43,410 nucleotides of DNA from QNFN01 sp964195335 (GTDB lineage Bacteria; Pseudomonadota; Gammaproteobacteria; QNFN01), in contig CAXMPC010000039.1 of the NCBI GenBank assembly GCA_964195335.1, positions 1-43,410 on the forward strand. The letters run 5' to 3'. The notes under the pieces are model-generated. The model worked only from the letters and a program-made list of their open reading frames with translations. It was not told the origin of the DNA and ran no database searches. Position numbers and translations under genes: made by a program. Positions 36,958 to 43,410 of the stretch are shown here, piece by piece (position 1 is the first letter of the stretch; every line of letters begins with the position of its first letter).

Positions 36958-37512
36958 TCAGGATTCTCCGTCGGTCGTTGATTCCGGCACCATGTGCCGG
37001 GCGAGGTAGAAGGCCTGGGCGACGACGAAAGCGAGCGTCAGGCCGAGCATGCCGAAGAGCTTGAAGTTCACCCAGGTATCGGTGTCGAAATTGTACACGA
37101 CGACCAGGTTGAGCACGCCCATGACGACGAAGAAGGAGACCCACAAACCGTTCAATCGTTCCCAGACCGGGTCGGGCACCGTCACCGTGCCGGACATCAT
37201 TCTTTGCACCAGCGGCTTGCGCGTGCCAACGAACCGGCTACCAAGGAAGACGGCGGCAAACAGCCAGTCGAGGATGGTCGGCTTCCACTTGATGAAGGTC
37301 TCGTCGCGCAGCGCCAACGTCAGGCCGCCGAAGACCACCAGCAGCACCGCCGTAGCAACATGGGTCTTCTCGATGCGCCGGTGGCGCAGCCAGACGTAGG
37401 CGACCTGGAACAGCCCGGCGGCGATCGCGGCCGCGGTGGCGACGTAGATGTCGTAGAGCTTGTACGCGGCGAAAAAGAGCAGGACCGGGAACAGGTCGAA
37501 AAGCAGTTTCAT
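36958..37512 (-). CDS. yciB: Inner-membrane septation protein YciB/IspZ
   Basis: Polytopic membrane protein linked to envelope synthesis and septation in enterobacteria and Shigella. The 184-residue product has about five membrane helices and family blocks MKLLFDLFPVLLFFAAYKLY, DIYVATAAAIAA, LRDETFIKWKPTILDWLFA, LGSRF and WERLNGLWVSFFVVMGVLNL. I chose the ATG at 37512 that starts MKLLFDLFP, the typical start; the frame extends to 37548 without support. The next gene starts at once after its stop. It is divergent from rnm across 74 bp. Confidence 0.94.
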   Translation of the reverse strand: MKLLFDLFPVLLFFAAYKLYDIYVATAAAIAAGLFQVAYVWLRHRRIEKTHVATAVLLVVFGGLTLALRDETFIKWKPTILDWLFAAVFLGSRFVGTRKPLVQRMMSGTVTVPDPVWERLNGLWVSFFVVMGVLNLVVVYNFDTDTWVNFKLFGMLGLTLAFVVAQAFYLARHMVPESTTDGES

Positions 37513-37574
37513 GGCGGGTTCCGTGGCGCCGGCGGCGTAGCGTAGCACAAGGTCGGAAGAGGCCGCCGCTCCGG

Positions 37575-37580
37575 TACAAT
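37575..37580 (+). promoter_or_regulatory. -10 element TACAAT just before rnm
   Basis: TACAAT lies six bases before the rnm ATG (37587). A start site 6-8 bases downstream of the -10 would make the mRNA nearly or fully leaderless. The -35 region is weak. Confidence 0.4.
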
Positions 37581-37586
37581 AGGCTG

Positions 37587-38426
37587 ATGGGCGCCATCGA
37601 TCTCCACTGCCACTCCGAGGTCTCCGACGGTACGTTGACTCCGGCCGAGTTGGTCCGCCGTGCCGCCGGGCGCGGCGTGCGCAGGCTCGCGCTGACCGAT
37701 CACGACACCGTGGAGGGACTCGGCGCAGCGACCGCCACCGCCAGAGAACACGGCATCGACCTGATCACGGGTGTCGAACTCTCGACCGCCTGGTCCCGGC
37801 GCACTATCCACGTCGTCGGCCTCGGCTTCGACCCGGACGCCCCGGCGCTGCGAGCCGGGTTGGAGCGCCTCGCCGCGCTGCGTGCCGAGCGCGCGGAACG
37901 GATTGGCCACAGCCTCGACCGGGCCGGCATTCCCGGGGCGCTGGAAGGGGCGCGGGCACTGGCCCGTGGCCCGTCGCTAGGCCGCAATCACTTTGCCCGC
38001 TTCATCTGGCGACGTCTTGCCCTGCGCCACCTGGGCGATGTCTACCGGCGTTATCTGGTCAACAACCGACCCGGCTACGTCAGCGTCGACTGGCCGGCGT
38101 TGCAGGAGGCGGTCGGCTGGATCCGTGACGCCGGCGGGGTGGCGGTGATCGCCCACCCGGCCCGCTACCGTTTGACCAGGACCAAACTGCGCGAAATGAT
38201 CTTCGCAGGGCAGGAAGCCGGACTCGAAGGCATCGAGGTTGCCGGTGCACGCAGCACTCCGGCCGAGGTTGAGTGGCTCGCCGAGGTCGCGCGTCACCAC
38301 GGCCTGCTGGCCTCGGCCGGCTCCGACTTTCACAGTCACGAACAGCGCTGGATCGAGCTTGGCCGTCTGCCGCCACTGCCGAAAGATCTGCCGCACGTCC
38401 TCGAACGGATCGACGCCAGGCACTGA
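37587..38426 (+). CDS. rnm: PHP-domain 5'-3' exonuclease RNase AM (YciV/TrpH-like)
   Basis: The 279-residue product matches E. coli RNase AM (YciV), a 5'-3' exoribonuclease involved in rRNA 5' maturation. It has the PHP metal motif DLHCHSEVSDG (His7, His9, Asp14), LTDHDTVEG, TGVELSTAW, a GRNHFARFI insertion, AVIAHPARYRLTR, and SAGSDFHSHEQ near the C-terminus, so all metal ligands are in place. The first ATG at 37587 abuts a -10-like TACAAT. yciO follows after 73 bp with its own -10-like element. Confidence 0.92.
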   Translation: MGAIDLHCHSEVSDGTLTPAELVRRAAGRGVRRLALTDHDTVEGLGAATATAREHGIDLITGVELSTAWSRRTIHVVGLGFDPDAPALRAGLERLAALRAERAERIGHSLDRAGIPGALEGARALARGPSLGRNHFARFIWRRLALRHLGDVYRRYLVNNRPGYVSVDWPALQEAVGWIRDAGGVAVIAHPARYRLTRTKLREMIFAGQEAGLEGIEVAGARSTPAEVEWLAEVARHHGLLASAGSDFHSHEQRWIELGRLPPLPKDLPHVLERIDARH

Positions 38427-38444
38427 TCCGCTGACGAATCCGTG

Positions 38445-38473
38445 CTGGCACGCTCGCGCGGCGCGGGTACAAT
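38445..38473 (+). promoter_or_regulatory. Candidate yciO promoter
   Basis: CTGGCA (38445-38450) and TACAAT (38468-38473) are spaced 17 bp apart. The yciO ATG follows 26 bases later. Confidence 0.4.
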
Positions 38474-38499
38474 AGCGCGCTTTCCGTCAGCCGGCCGCC

Positions 38500-39120
38500 A
38501 TGAGCCAGTATTTCGAACTCCATCCCGACAACCCACAGGCGCGCCTGCTACAACAGGCTGCAGAGATCGTGCGCCGTGGTGGTGTGATCGCCTATCCGAC
38601 CGACTCCTGCTATGCACTCGGTTGCCAGCCCGGTGAGAAGGAGGCGCTCGAACGCATCCAGCGGCTGCGTCACCTCGACGACCAGCACAACTTGACCCTG
38701 GTCTGCCGCGACCTCTCCGAGATCGCCACCTACGCCAAGATCGACAATACCGCCTACCGCCTGCTGAAGACCCTGACGCCTGGCCCGTACACCTTCATTC
38801 TCAAGGCGACCAACGAGGTGCCGCGCCGGCTGCAGCACCGTAAACGGCGCACCATTGGCATCCGCGTTCCTGATAACCGCATTACCGGTGCGTTGCTCGA
38901 GATACTCGATGCCCCGTTGATGAGCACCACGCTGCGCCTGCCGGGGGCCGAGTTGCCGCTGATCGACCCCGAGGCCATCCACGACCAGCTCGGTCACACC
39001 ATCGACCTGGTGATCGACGGCGGCGCCTGCGGCGTCGAACCGACCACAGTTGTCGACATGACCCGTGACCCGCCGGAGGTGGTGCGTGCGGGTCTCGGCG
39101 ACACGGCGCTGTTCGAGTGA
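38500..39120 (+). CDS. yciO: YciO, Sua5/YrdC/TsaC-family protein
   Basis: The 206-residue product has the length and blocks of E. coli YciO, a Sua5/TsaC paralogue with a nucleotide-binding fold that does not replace TsaC: MSQYFELHPDNPQARLLQQA, GGVIAYPTDSCYALGCQPG, KIDNTAYRLLKTLTPGPYTF, RRTIGIRVPDN, MSTTLRLPG and VIDGGACGVEPTTVVDM. The dipeptide PGPYTFIL is the family's conserved core. Function in the threonylcarbamoyl-tRNA pathway is not shown. It precedes the M50 protease by 46 bp. Confidence 0.92.
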   Translation: MSQYFELHPDNPQARLLQQAAEIVRRGGVIAYPTDSCYALGCQPGEKEALERIQRLRHLDDQHNLTLVCRDLSEIATYAKIDNTAYRLLKTLTPGPYTFILKATNEVPRRLQHRKRRTIGIRVPDNRITGALLEILDAPLMSTTLRLPGAELPLIDPEAIHDQLGHTIDLVIDGGACGVEPTTVVDMTRDPPEVVRAGLGDTALFE

Positions 39121-39131
39121 GCGGTGCCAGG

Positions 39132-39160
39132 TCGGTGCGCCCCCGGCGCGTCGGTATAAT
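39132..39160 (+). promoter_or_regulatory. -10 element TATAAT just before the M50 protease gene
   Basis: A perfect TATAAT (39155-39160) ends six bases before the ATG at 39167, with a poor -35 (TCGGTG, 39132-39137, 17-bp spacer). As with rnm, this points to a leaderless or near-leaderless transcript. Confidence 0.5.
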
Positions 39161-39166
39161 CACCTG

Positions 39167-39820
39167 ATGGATGAACTGACCGCCGTCCAGCGCGTCGCGA
39201 CCTGGGCCTTGCCGGTCCTGTTCGCGATCACCGTGCACGAAGTGGCACACGGTTGGGTGGCGCGCCGGCTGGGCGATCCTACCGCGTACATGCTCGGCCG
39301 GCTGACGCTGAACCCGATCAAGCACATCGACCCGGTCGGCACGATCCTGGTGCCCCTGGCGCTGGTCATGCTCGGCGGTTTCGTCTTCGGCTGGGCCAAG
39401 CCAGTCCCGGTCACCTGGGAGAACCTGCGCCACCCGAAGCGCGACATGGCCCTGGTCGCCGTGGCCGGTCCTGCCGCGAACCTGGTTATGGCACTGCTCT
39501 GGGCCGGTGCGATGAAAATAGGCATGCTGCTCGCCGGCACGGTCGATGCGGTCGCCATCCCGCTGCTCTACATGGGCGCCGCCGGGATTATGATCAACCT
39601 GGTGCTGATGGTCCTGAACCTGCTACCTCTGCCACCGCTCGACGGTGGGCGGGTGGTGACCGGACTGCTGCCGGGTCGCCTGTCATGGCAGTTCAGCCGT
39701 ATCGAGCCCTACGGCCTGATGATCCTGCTGGCGATGCTTTTTTTCGGCCTGCTAGGCGACGTGTTGCGACCACCGGTGGTGCTGTTGCAGGGGCTGATTT
39801 TCAGCATGCTAGGTTTATAG
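39167..39820 (+). CDS. Site-2 protease family (M50) membrane protease
   Basis: The 217-residue, multi-helix membrane protein has the zinc motif HEVAH (24-28) in VLFAITVHEVAHGW and the second metal-site motif NLLPLPPLDGG with Asp159, so it should be an active intramembrane metalloprotease of the short, PDZ-free group. A WAKPVPV turn and AGPAANLVMALLW helix are typical. The substrate is unknown. The gene sits at its usual place between yciO and trpS in this gammaproteobacterial cluster. Confidence 0.92.
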   Translation: MDELTAVQRVATWALPVLFAITVHEVAHGWVARRLGDPTAYMLGRLTLNPIKHIDPVGTILVPLALVMLGGFVFGWAKPVPVTWENLRHPKRDMALVAVAGPAANLVMALLWAGAMKIGMLLAGTVDAVAIPLLYMGAAGIMINLVLMVLNLLPLPPLDGGRVVTGLLPGRLSWQFSRIEPYGLMILLAMLFFGLLGDVLRPPVVLLQGLIFSMLGL

Positions 39821-39863
39821 CGGCCGCCCGACGGCGGCCAACTGACAACCCAAGGGGGACTGC

Positions 39864-41081
39864 TTGAACTCCGTTCCAACGCATTACCAACGCGTGCTCT
39901 CCGGCATGCGTCCAACTGGGCAGCTGCACCTCGGCCACTATCACGGCGTGCTGCAGAACTGGGTCAAGCTGCAGTACGAGTACGAGTGTTTCTTTTTCGT
40001 CGCCGACTGGCATGCGCTGACTACCCACTACGAGCACCCGGGTGTGATCGGCGAGAGTACCCTCGACCTGGTGATCGACTGGCTGGCGGCCGGGGTCAAC
40101 CCGGGCTCGGCGACCCTGTTTATCCAGTCGCGCGTACCGGAGCACGCCGAACTCCACCTGCTGCTGTCGATGGTGACGCCGCTGGGCTGGCTGGAACGGG
40201 TGCCGACCTACAAGGACCAGCAGGAGAAACTCAAGGAACTGGATCTCTCGACCTACGGTTTCCTCGGTTACCCGCTGCTGCAGAGCGCCGACATCCTGAT
40301 CTACAAGGCCGGCCTGGTGCCGGTGGGCGAGGATCAGGTGGCCCACGTCGAGCTGACTCGGGAGGTAGCGCGCCGATTCAACCATCTTTACGGCCGCGAG
40401 CCCGACTTCGCCGAGCGCGCCGAGGCGGCGGCGAAGAAGATGGGCAAGAAGAACAACAAGCTCTACCAGACGCTGCGCAAGCGCTACCAGGAGCAGGGCG
40501 ACGCCGAGGCACTGCAGGTGGCCCACGCCCTGCTCGAGTCGCAGCAGAATATCAGCCTCGGCGACCGCGAGCGGCTGTTCGGTTATCTCGACGGCAGTGG
40601 CAAGTCGATCCTGCCAGAGCCGCAAGCGCTGCTGACCCCGGCGGCGAAGATGCCGGGTCTCGACGGTCAGAAGATGTCGAAGTCCTACAACAACACCATC
40701 ACCCTGCGCGAGTCGGACGACGAGGTCGAGCGCAAGATCCGCACCATGCCGACCGACCCGGCGCGGGTACGGCGTAACGATCCGGGTGACCCGGCCAAGT
40801 GCCCGGTGTGGCAGTTCCACGCGATCTACAGCGACGAAAAGAGTCGTGACTGGGCACGCGAGGGCTGCACCACGGCCGGCATTGGCTGTCTCGACTGCAA
40901 GGCGCCGATCATCGCCGCGGTGCAGGCCGAACTGGAGCCGATGCGCGCCATGGCCGCAGACTACAGTGCTGATCCGGCCGCGGTGCAGGCAATCATCACC
41001 GAGGGTTGCGAGAAGGCTCGCGACGAGGCGCGTGAGACACTTGAGGTCGTGCGCGAGGCGATGGGGCTGGGCTACCGCTGA
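39864..41081 (+). CDS. trpS: Tryptophanyl-tRNA synthetase
   Basis: Charges tRNA-Trp. The 405-residue product has HLGH (22-25) in GMRPTGQLHLGHYHG, LVIDWLAAGVNP, TYGFLGYPLLQSADILIYKA, VPVGEDQVAHVELTRE and KMSKS (270-274). It is about 70 residues longer than E. coli TrpS because of an insertion in the middle (roughly 185-260), a form also known from Pseudomonas. The start is a TTG at 39864 with AAGGGGG nine bases upstream; the first ATG (Met15) would cut the conserved N-terminal strand. Confidence 0.95.
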   Translation: MNSVPTHYQRVLSGMRPTGQLHLGHYHGVLQNWVKLQYEYECFFFVADWHALTTHYEHPGVIGESTLDLVIDWLAAGVNPGSATLFIQSRVPEHAELHLLLSMVTPLGWLERVPTYKDQQEKLKELDLSTYGFLGYPLLQSADILIYKAGLVPVGEDQVAHVELTREVARRFNHLYGREPDFAERAEAAAKKMGKKNNKLYQTLRKRYQEQGDAEALQVAHALLESQQNISLGDRERLFGYLDGSGKSILPEPQALLTPAAKMPGLDGQKMSKSYNNTITLRESDDEVERKIRTMPTDPARVRRNDPGDPAKCPVWQFHAIYSDEKSRDWAREGCTTAGIGCLDCKAPIIAAVQAELEPMRAMAADYSADPAAVQAIITEGCEKARDEARETLEVVREAMGLGYR

Positions 41082-41101
41082 GGCGGTCGCGGGATACGAC
41101 C

Positions 41102-41956
41102 ATGGTGGATGAGAACGGACAGGAACACCCGGAGATGCAGCCGCTGCAGGCCGAGATGCCGTTCGCCATCGTCCAGGGCGAACCGGTCACTCAGCTGCCG
41201 CGCGATCTCTACATTCCGCCCGATGCGCTGGAGGTGTTCCTCGACGCCTTCGAAGGGCCGCTCGACCTGCTGCTCTACCTGATCCGACGCCAGAACCTCG
41301 ACGTCCTCGACATTCCGATCGCCGAGATCACGCGCCAGTACATGAAGTACGTCGATCTGATGAAGGATTTCCGCCTCGAACTCGCCGCCGAGTACCTGGT
41401 GATGGCGGCGATGCTGGCCGAGATCAAGTCGCGCATGCTGTTGCCGCGCGCCACGCCCGTGGGCGACGAGGAGGAGGACCCGCGGGCCGAGCTGGTGCGC
41501 CGCCTGCAGGAGTACGAGCGCTTCAAGCAGGCCGCCGAGGAGATCGATGGCATGCCGCGGCTCGAGCGTGACGTCTTTCCCGCCGAGGTCGAGGTGGCCG
41601 CGCGCAAGGTCAACCGGGTCGAGCCCCAGGTCGAGCTGAAGGAACTGCTCGGGGCGCTGGCGCTGGTGTTGCGCCGGGCCGAGATGTTCTCGCACCACCA
41701 GATCGAGCGCGAGCCGCTGTCGGTACGCGAGCGCATGTCGACACTGCTGACCCAGCTGCGCCGGGAGCAGTTCACCGAGTTCAGCCAGCTGTTCGCGCTC
41801 GAGGAGGGGCGGGCCGGGGTCGTCGTGTCGTTGCTGGCGATCCTCGAGCTGCTCAAGGCGACGCTGATCGAGATCGCTCAGGCGGAGCCGTTCGGTCCGC
41901 TGCACGTGCGCGCCACCGGCCACGAGGTTGGTGACGAAGGCCCGTTGGAGGCATGA
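41102..41956 (+). CDS. scpA: Segregation and condensation protein A
   Basis: Kleisin that bridges the Smc heads, with ScpB. The 284-residue product has the family start after a 40-residue tail: VFLDAFEGPLDLLLYLIRRQ, NLDVLDIPIAEITRQYMKYV, ELAAEYLVMAAMLAEIKSRM and LLPRA, followed by an acidic linker and the C-terminal winged helix (FTEFSQLF, GVVVSLLAILELLKATLIEI). It follows trpS by 20 bp and is 34 bp from scpB. The Smc gene lies 12 kb upstream in the window. Confidence 0.95.
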   Translation: MVDENGQEHPEMQPLQAEMPFAIVQGEPVTQLPRDLYIPPDALEVFLDAFEGPLDLLLYLIRRQNLDVLDIPIAEITRQYMKYVDLMKDFRLELAAEYLVMAAMLAEIKSRMLLPRATPVGDEEEDPRAELVRRLQEYERFKQAAEEIDGMPRLERDVFPAEVEVAARKVNRVEPQVELKELLGALALVLRRAEMFSHHQIEREPLSVRERMSTLLTQLRREQFTEFSQLFALEEGRAGVVVSLLAILELLKATLIEIAQAEPFGPLHVRATGHEVGDEGPLEA

Positions 41957-41990
41957 GAGTGTATTTCCACCTGCCTGGCAGAGAGAGACG

Positions 41991-42782
41991 ATGGAACAGG
42001 ATCAGCTGAAGAATATTCTCGAGGCAGCGCTGCTTGCGGCGGGCAAGCCGATCGATCTCGATACACTCACCACGCTCTTTCCAGAGGGCGAGGCGCCGGA
42101 ACGCGCGGATATGCGCAAGGCTCTGCTGGCGCTGACCGCCGACTACGCCGAGCGTGGAATCGAGCTGATCGAGGTCGGCAGCGGCTACCGCATCCAGTCG
42201 CGTCCGGAACTGACCGAGTGGCTTTCGCGGCTCTGGGACGAGCGTCCAAGCCGTTATTCCCGGCCCCTGCTGGAGACCCTCGCCCTGATCGCCTATCGTC
42301 AGCCGATCACCCGGGGTGAGATCGAGGACGTACGCGGCGTGACTATCGCCAGCTCGATCATGCGCACGCTGGTCGAGCGCGAGTGGGTGCGCGTGGTCGG
42401 CTACCGCGACGTCCCAGGCAAACCGGGGATGTACGGCACCACGCGCAAGTTCCTCGATTACTTCGGTCTCACCAGCCTCGACGATCTGCCGACACTGGCC
42501 GAACTGCGCGACATCGACAGCATCAATGCAGAACTCGCGCTCGAGGATCAGGCGCCACCGCAGGTCGACCTCGACGCCTTCGATCCCGAACTGCGCGAGC
42601 TGGCCGAGGCCGCGGCCGAAGCTGAAACCGGAACCGAGACCGATCAGGTCATGACAGAAGACGGCGCCGGAGAGGGCGGTGACGACAAAGAGGGCGACGA
42701 GGCCGTCGCCGATCCGGAAAACGAGGCGTCTCCGACGGACAAAGACGTCACCGAGCGTCCTGACAGCGAGTCAATCCACTGA
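41991..42782 (+). CDS. scpB: Segregation and condensation protein B
   Basis: Partner of ScpA and Smc. The 263-residue product has two winged helices: LKNILEAALLAAGKPIDLDT at the start, then PLLETLALIAYRQPITRGEI and EWVRVVGYRDVPGKPGMYGT, ending in FLDYFGLTSLDDLPTL. The last 60-odd residues are acidic and low-complexity (from EAETGTETDQ to SESIH), common in proteobacterial ScpB. The ATG at 41991 has GAGAGAGA immediately upstream; the frame opens earlier inside scpA. Its stop overlaps the likely CTG start of rluB. Confidence 0.94.
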   Translation: MEQDQLKNILEAALLAAGKPIDLDTLTTLFPEGEAPERADMRKALLALTADYAERGIELIEVGSGYRIQSRPELTEWLSRLWDERPSRYSRPLLETLALIAYRQPITRGEIEDVRGVTIASSIMRTLVEREWVRVVGYRDVPGKPGMYGTTRKFLDYFGLTSLDDLPTLAELRDIDSINAELALEDQAPPQVDLDAFDPELRELAEAAAEAETGTETDQVMTEDGAGEGGDDKEGDEAVADPENEASPTDKDVTERPDSESIH

Positions 42783-43410
42783 AACAACCACCACCCCCAT
42801 CTGCCCCACCCGAACGCCTGCAGAAACTGCTGGCGGGAGCCGGCCACGGCTCGCGACGCCAAATCGAGGGCTGGATCCGTGACGGGCGAGTCACGGTCGA
42901 CGGTACGCCCGCCAAGCTCGGCCAGCAGGCCACGGGTAGCGAAAAGATTTGCCTCGACGGCCGCCCGCTGCCGGTCGAGCGCGCTACCCGCGAGTCACCG
43001 CGCGTCATCGCCTACCACAAGCAGGTAGGCGAACTGGTGACCCGTAGCGACCCGGAGGGACGGCAGACGATTTATGCCGCGCTGCCGTCGATCCAGGCCG
43101 GTCGCTGGATCCCGGTCGGCCGCCTGGACATCAACACCGCCGGCCTGCTGCTTCTGACCACCGACGGCACCCTGGCCCACCACCTGATGCACCCGTCCAG
43201 CGGCATCGAGCGCGAGTACGCGGTGCGTGTGCTGGGTGAAGTGACCCTCGAAGATCGCCGCCAGCTGACCACGGGCATCCAGCTCGAGGACGGTCCGGCC
43301 AGTTTCGAACAGGTGGTCGAGGGTGGCGGCGACGGTGCCAACCGTTGGTACCACGTGGTGCTGCGCGAGGGACGCAAGCGCGAGGTGCGGCGCCTGTGGG
43401 AGGCGCTCGG
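42779..43410 (+). CDS. rluB: rRNA large-subunit pseudouridine synthase B, 3'-truncated by the window
   Basis: Makes pseudouridine in 23S rRNA (position 2605 in E. coli). Reading the frame from 42779 gives an S4 domain (PERLQKLLAGAGHGSRRQIE, GRVTVDGTPAKLG) and a catalytic domain with GRLDINTAGLLLLTTDG, catalytic Asp117, and REGRKREVRRLWEALG at the window end. The frame has a stop at 42761-42763 and no ATG, GTG or TTG before the S4 domain; the only likely start is CTG at 42779, which overlaps the scpB TGA. The C-terminus lies outside the window. The identity is firm, the start is not. Confidence 0.88.
   Translation, partial: MKQPPPPSAPPERLQKLLAGAGHGSRRQIEGWIRDGRVTVDGTPAKLGQQATGSEKICLDGRPLPVERATRESPRVIAYHKQVGELVTRSDPEGRQTIYAALPSIQAGRWIPVGRLDINTAGLLLLTTDGTLAHHLMHPSSGIEREYAVRVLGEVTLEDRRQLTTGIQLEDGPASFEQVVEGGGDGANRWYHVVLREGRKREVRRLWEAL

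Overview
The window is GC-rich, densely coded bacterial chromosome with gammaproteobacterial gene orders: mnmA-hflD, clpS-clpA next to infA-bpt-aat, smc-zipA-ligA, yciB-yciI-bolA, and rnm-yciO-M50 protease-trpS-scpA-scpB-rluB. A group 3b type [NiFe] hydrogenase operon, two multiheme c-type cytochromes and a molybdate transporter next to moaA suggest a respiratory, possibly chemolithotrophic lineage such as the Chromatiales/Ectothiorhodospiraceae. That placement is inference; there is no rRNA gene here, and I recognised no tRNA gene or CRISPR array.

Layout. 0-1.8 kb: nitronate monooxygenase (minus) and a small secreted protein (plus). 1.8-7.9 kb (minus): a hydrogenase operon read hydB, a stand-alone cyclic-nucleotide-binding-domain protein, hydG, hydD, hydA, three REP-like hairpins, a maturation protease and an outer-membrane MetA-type protein. 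8.0-10.3 kb (plus): an AcuI/YhdH oxidoreductase and two tandem paralogous lipoproteins. 10.3-13.4 kb (minus): mnmA, hflD and a fusion of a degenerate UshA-like domain with a tetraheme cytochrome. 13.7-17.8 kb (plus): icd, clpS, clpA. 17.9-20.1 kb (minus): aat, bpt, infA and a two-CBS-domain protein. 20.2-21.9 kb (plus): a DUF1566-triheme cytochrome c7 fusion, translationally coupled to a YqgE/AlgH protein with an unusual signal peptide. 21.9-23.3 kb (minus): a CHAD-domain protein. 23.3-23.6 kb: a MITE-like element with 34-bp terminal inverted repeats. 23.8-35.6 kb: argG, queF (minus), smc, zipA, ligA, moaA, modABC. 35.6-37.5 kb (minus): yciB, yciI, bolA and a parvulin. 37.6 kb to the end (plus): rnm, yciO, M50 protease, trpS, scpA, scpB and a 3'-truncated rluB.

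How the genes work together. HydA and HydD form the hydrogenase module and HydB and HydG the electron-transfer module to NAD(P); the protease trims HydA. Smc with ScpA and ScpB (12 kb apart) makes the condensin complex. ClpS and ClpA with Aat and Bpt cover N-degron tagging and recognition. ModABC supplies molybdate and MoaA starts molybdopterin synthesis.

Most worth a second look: the DUF1566-c7 fusion coupled to an apparently exported YqgE, the MITE-like element, the cNMP-binding protein without a DNA-binding domain inside the hydrogenase operon, the phosphatase-like tetraheme protein, and rluB, which has no ATG, GTG or TTG start and seems to begin at a CTG overlapping the scpB stop. All family calls come from reading motifs, without database searches.
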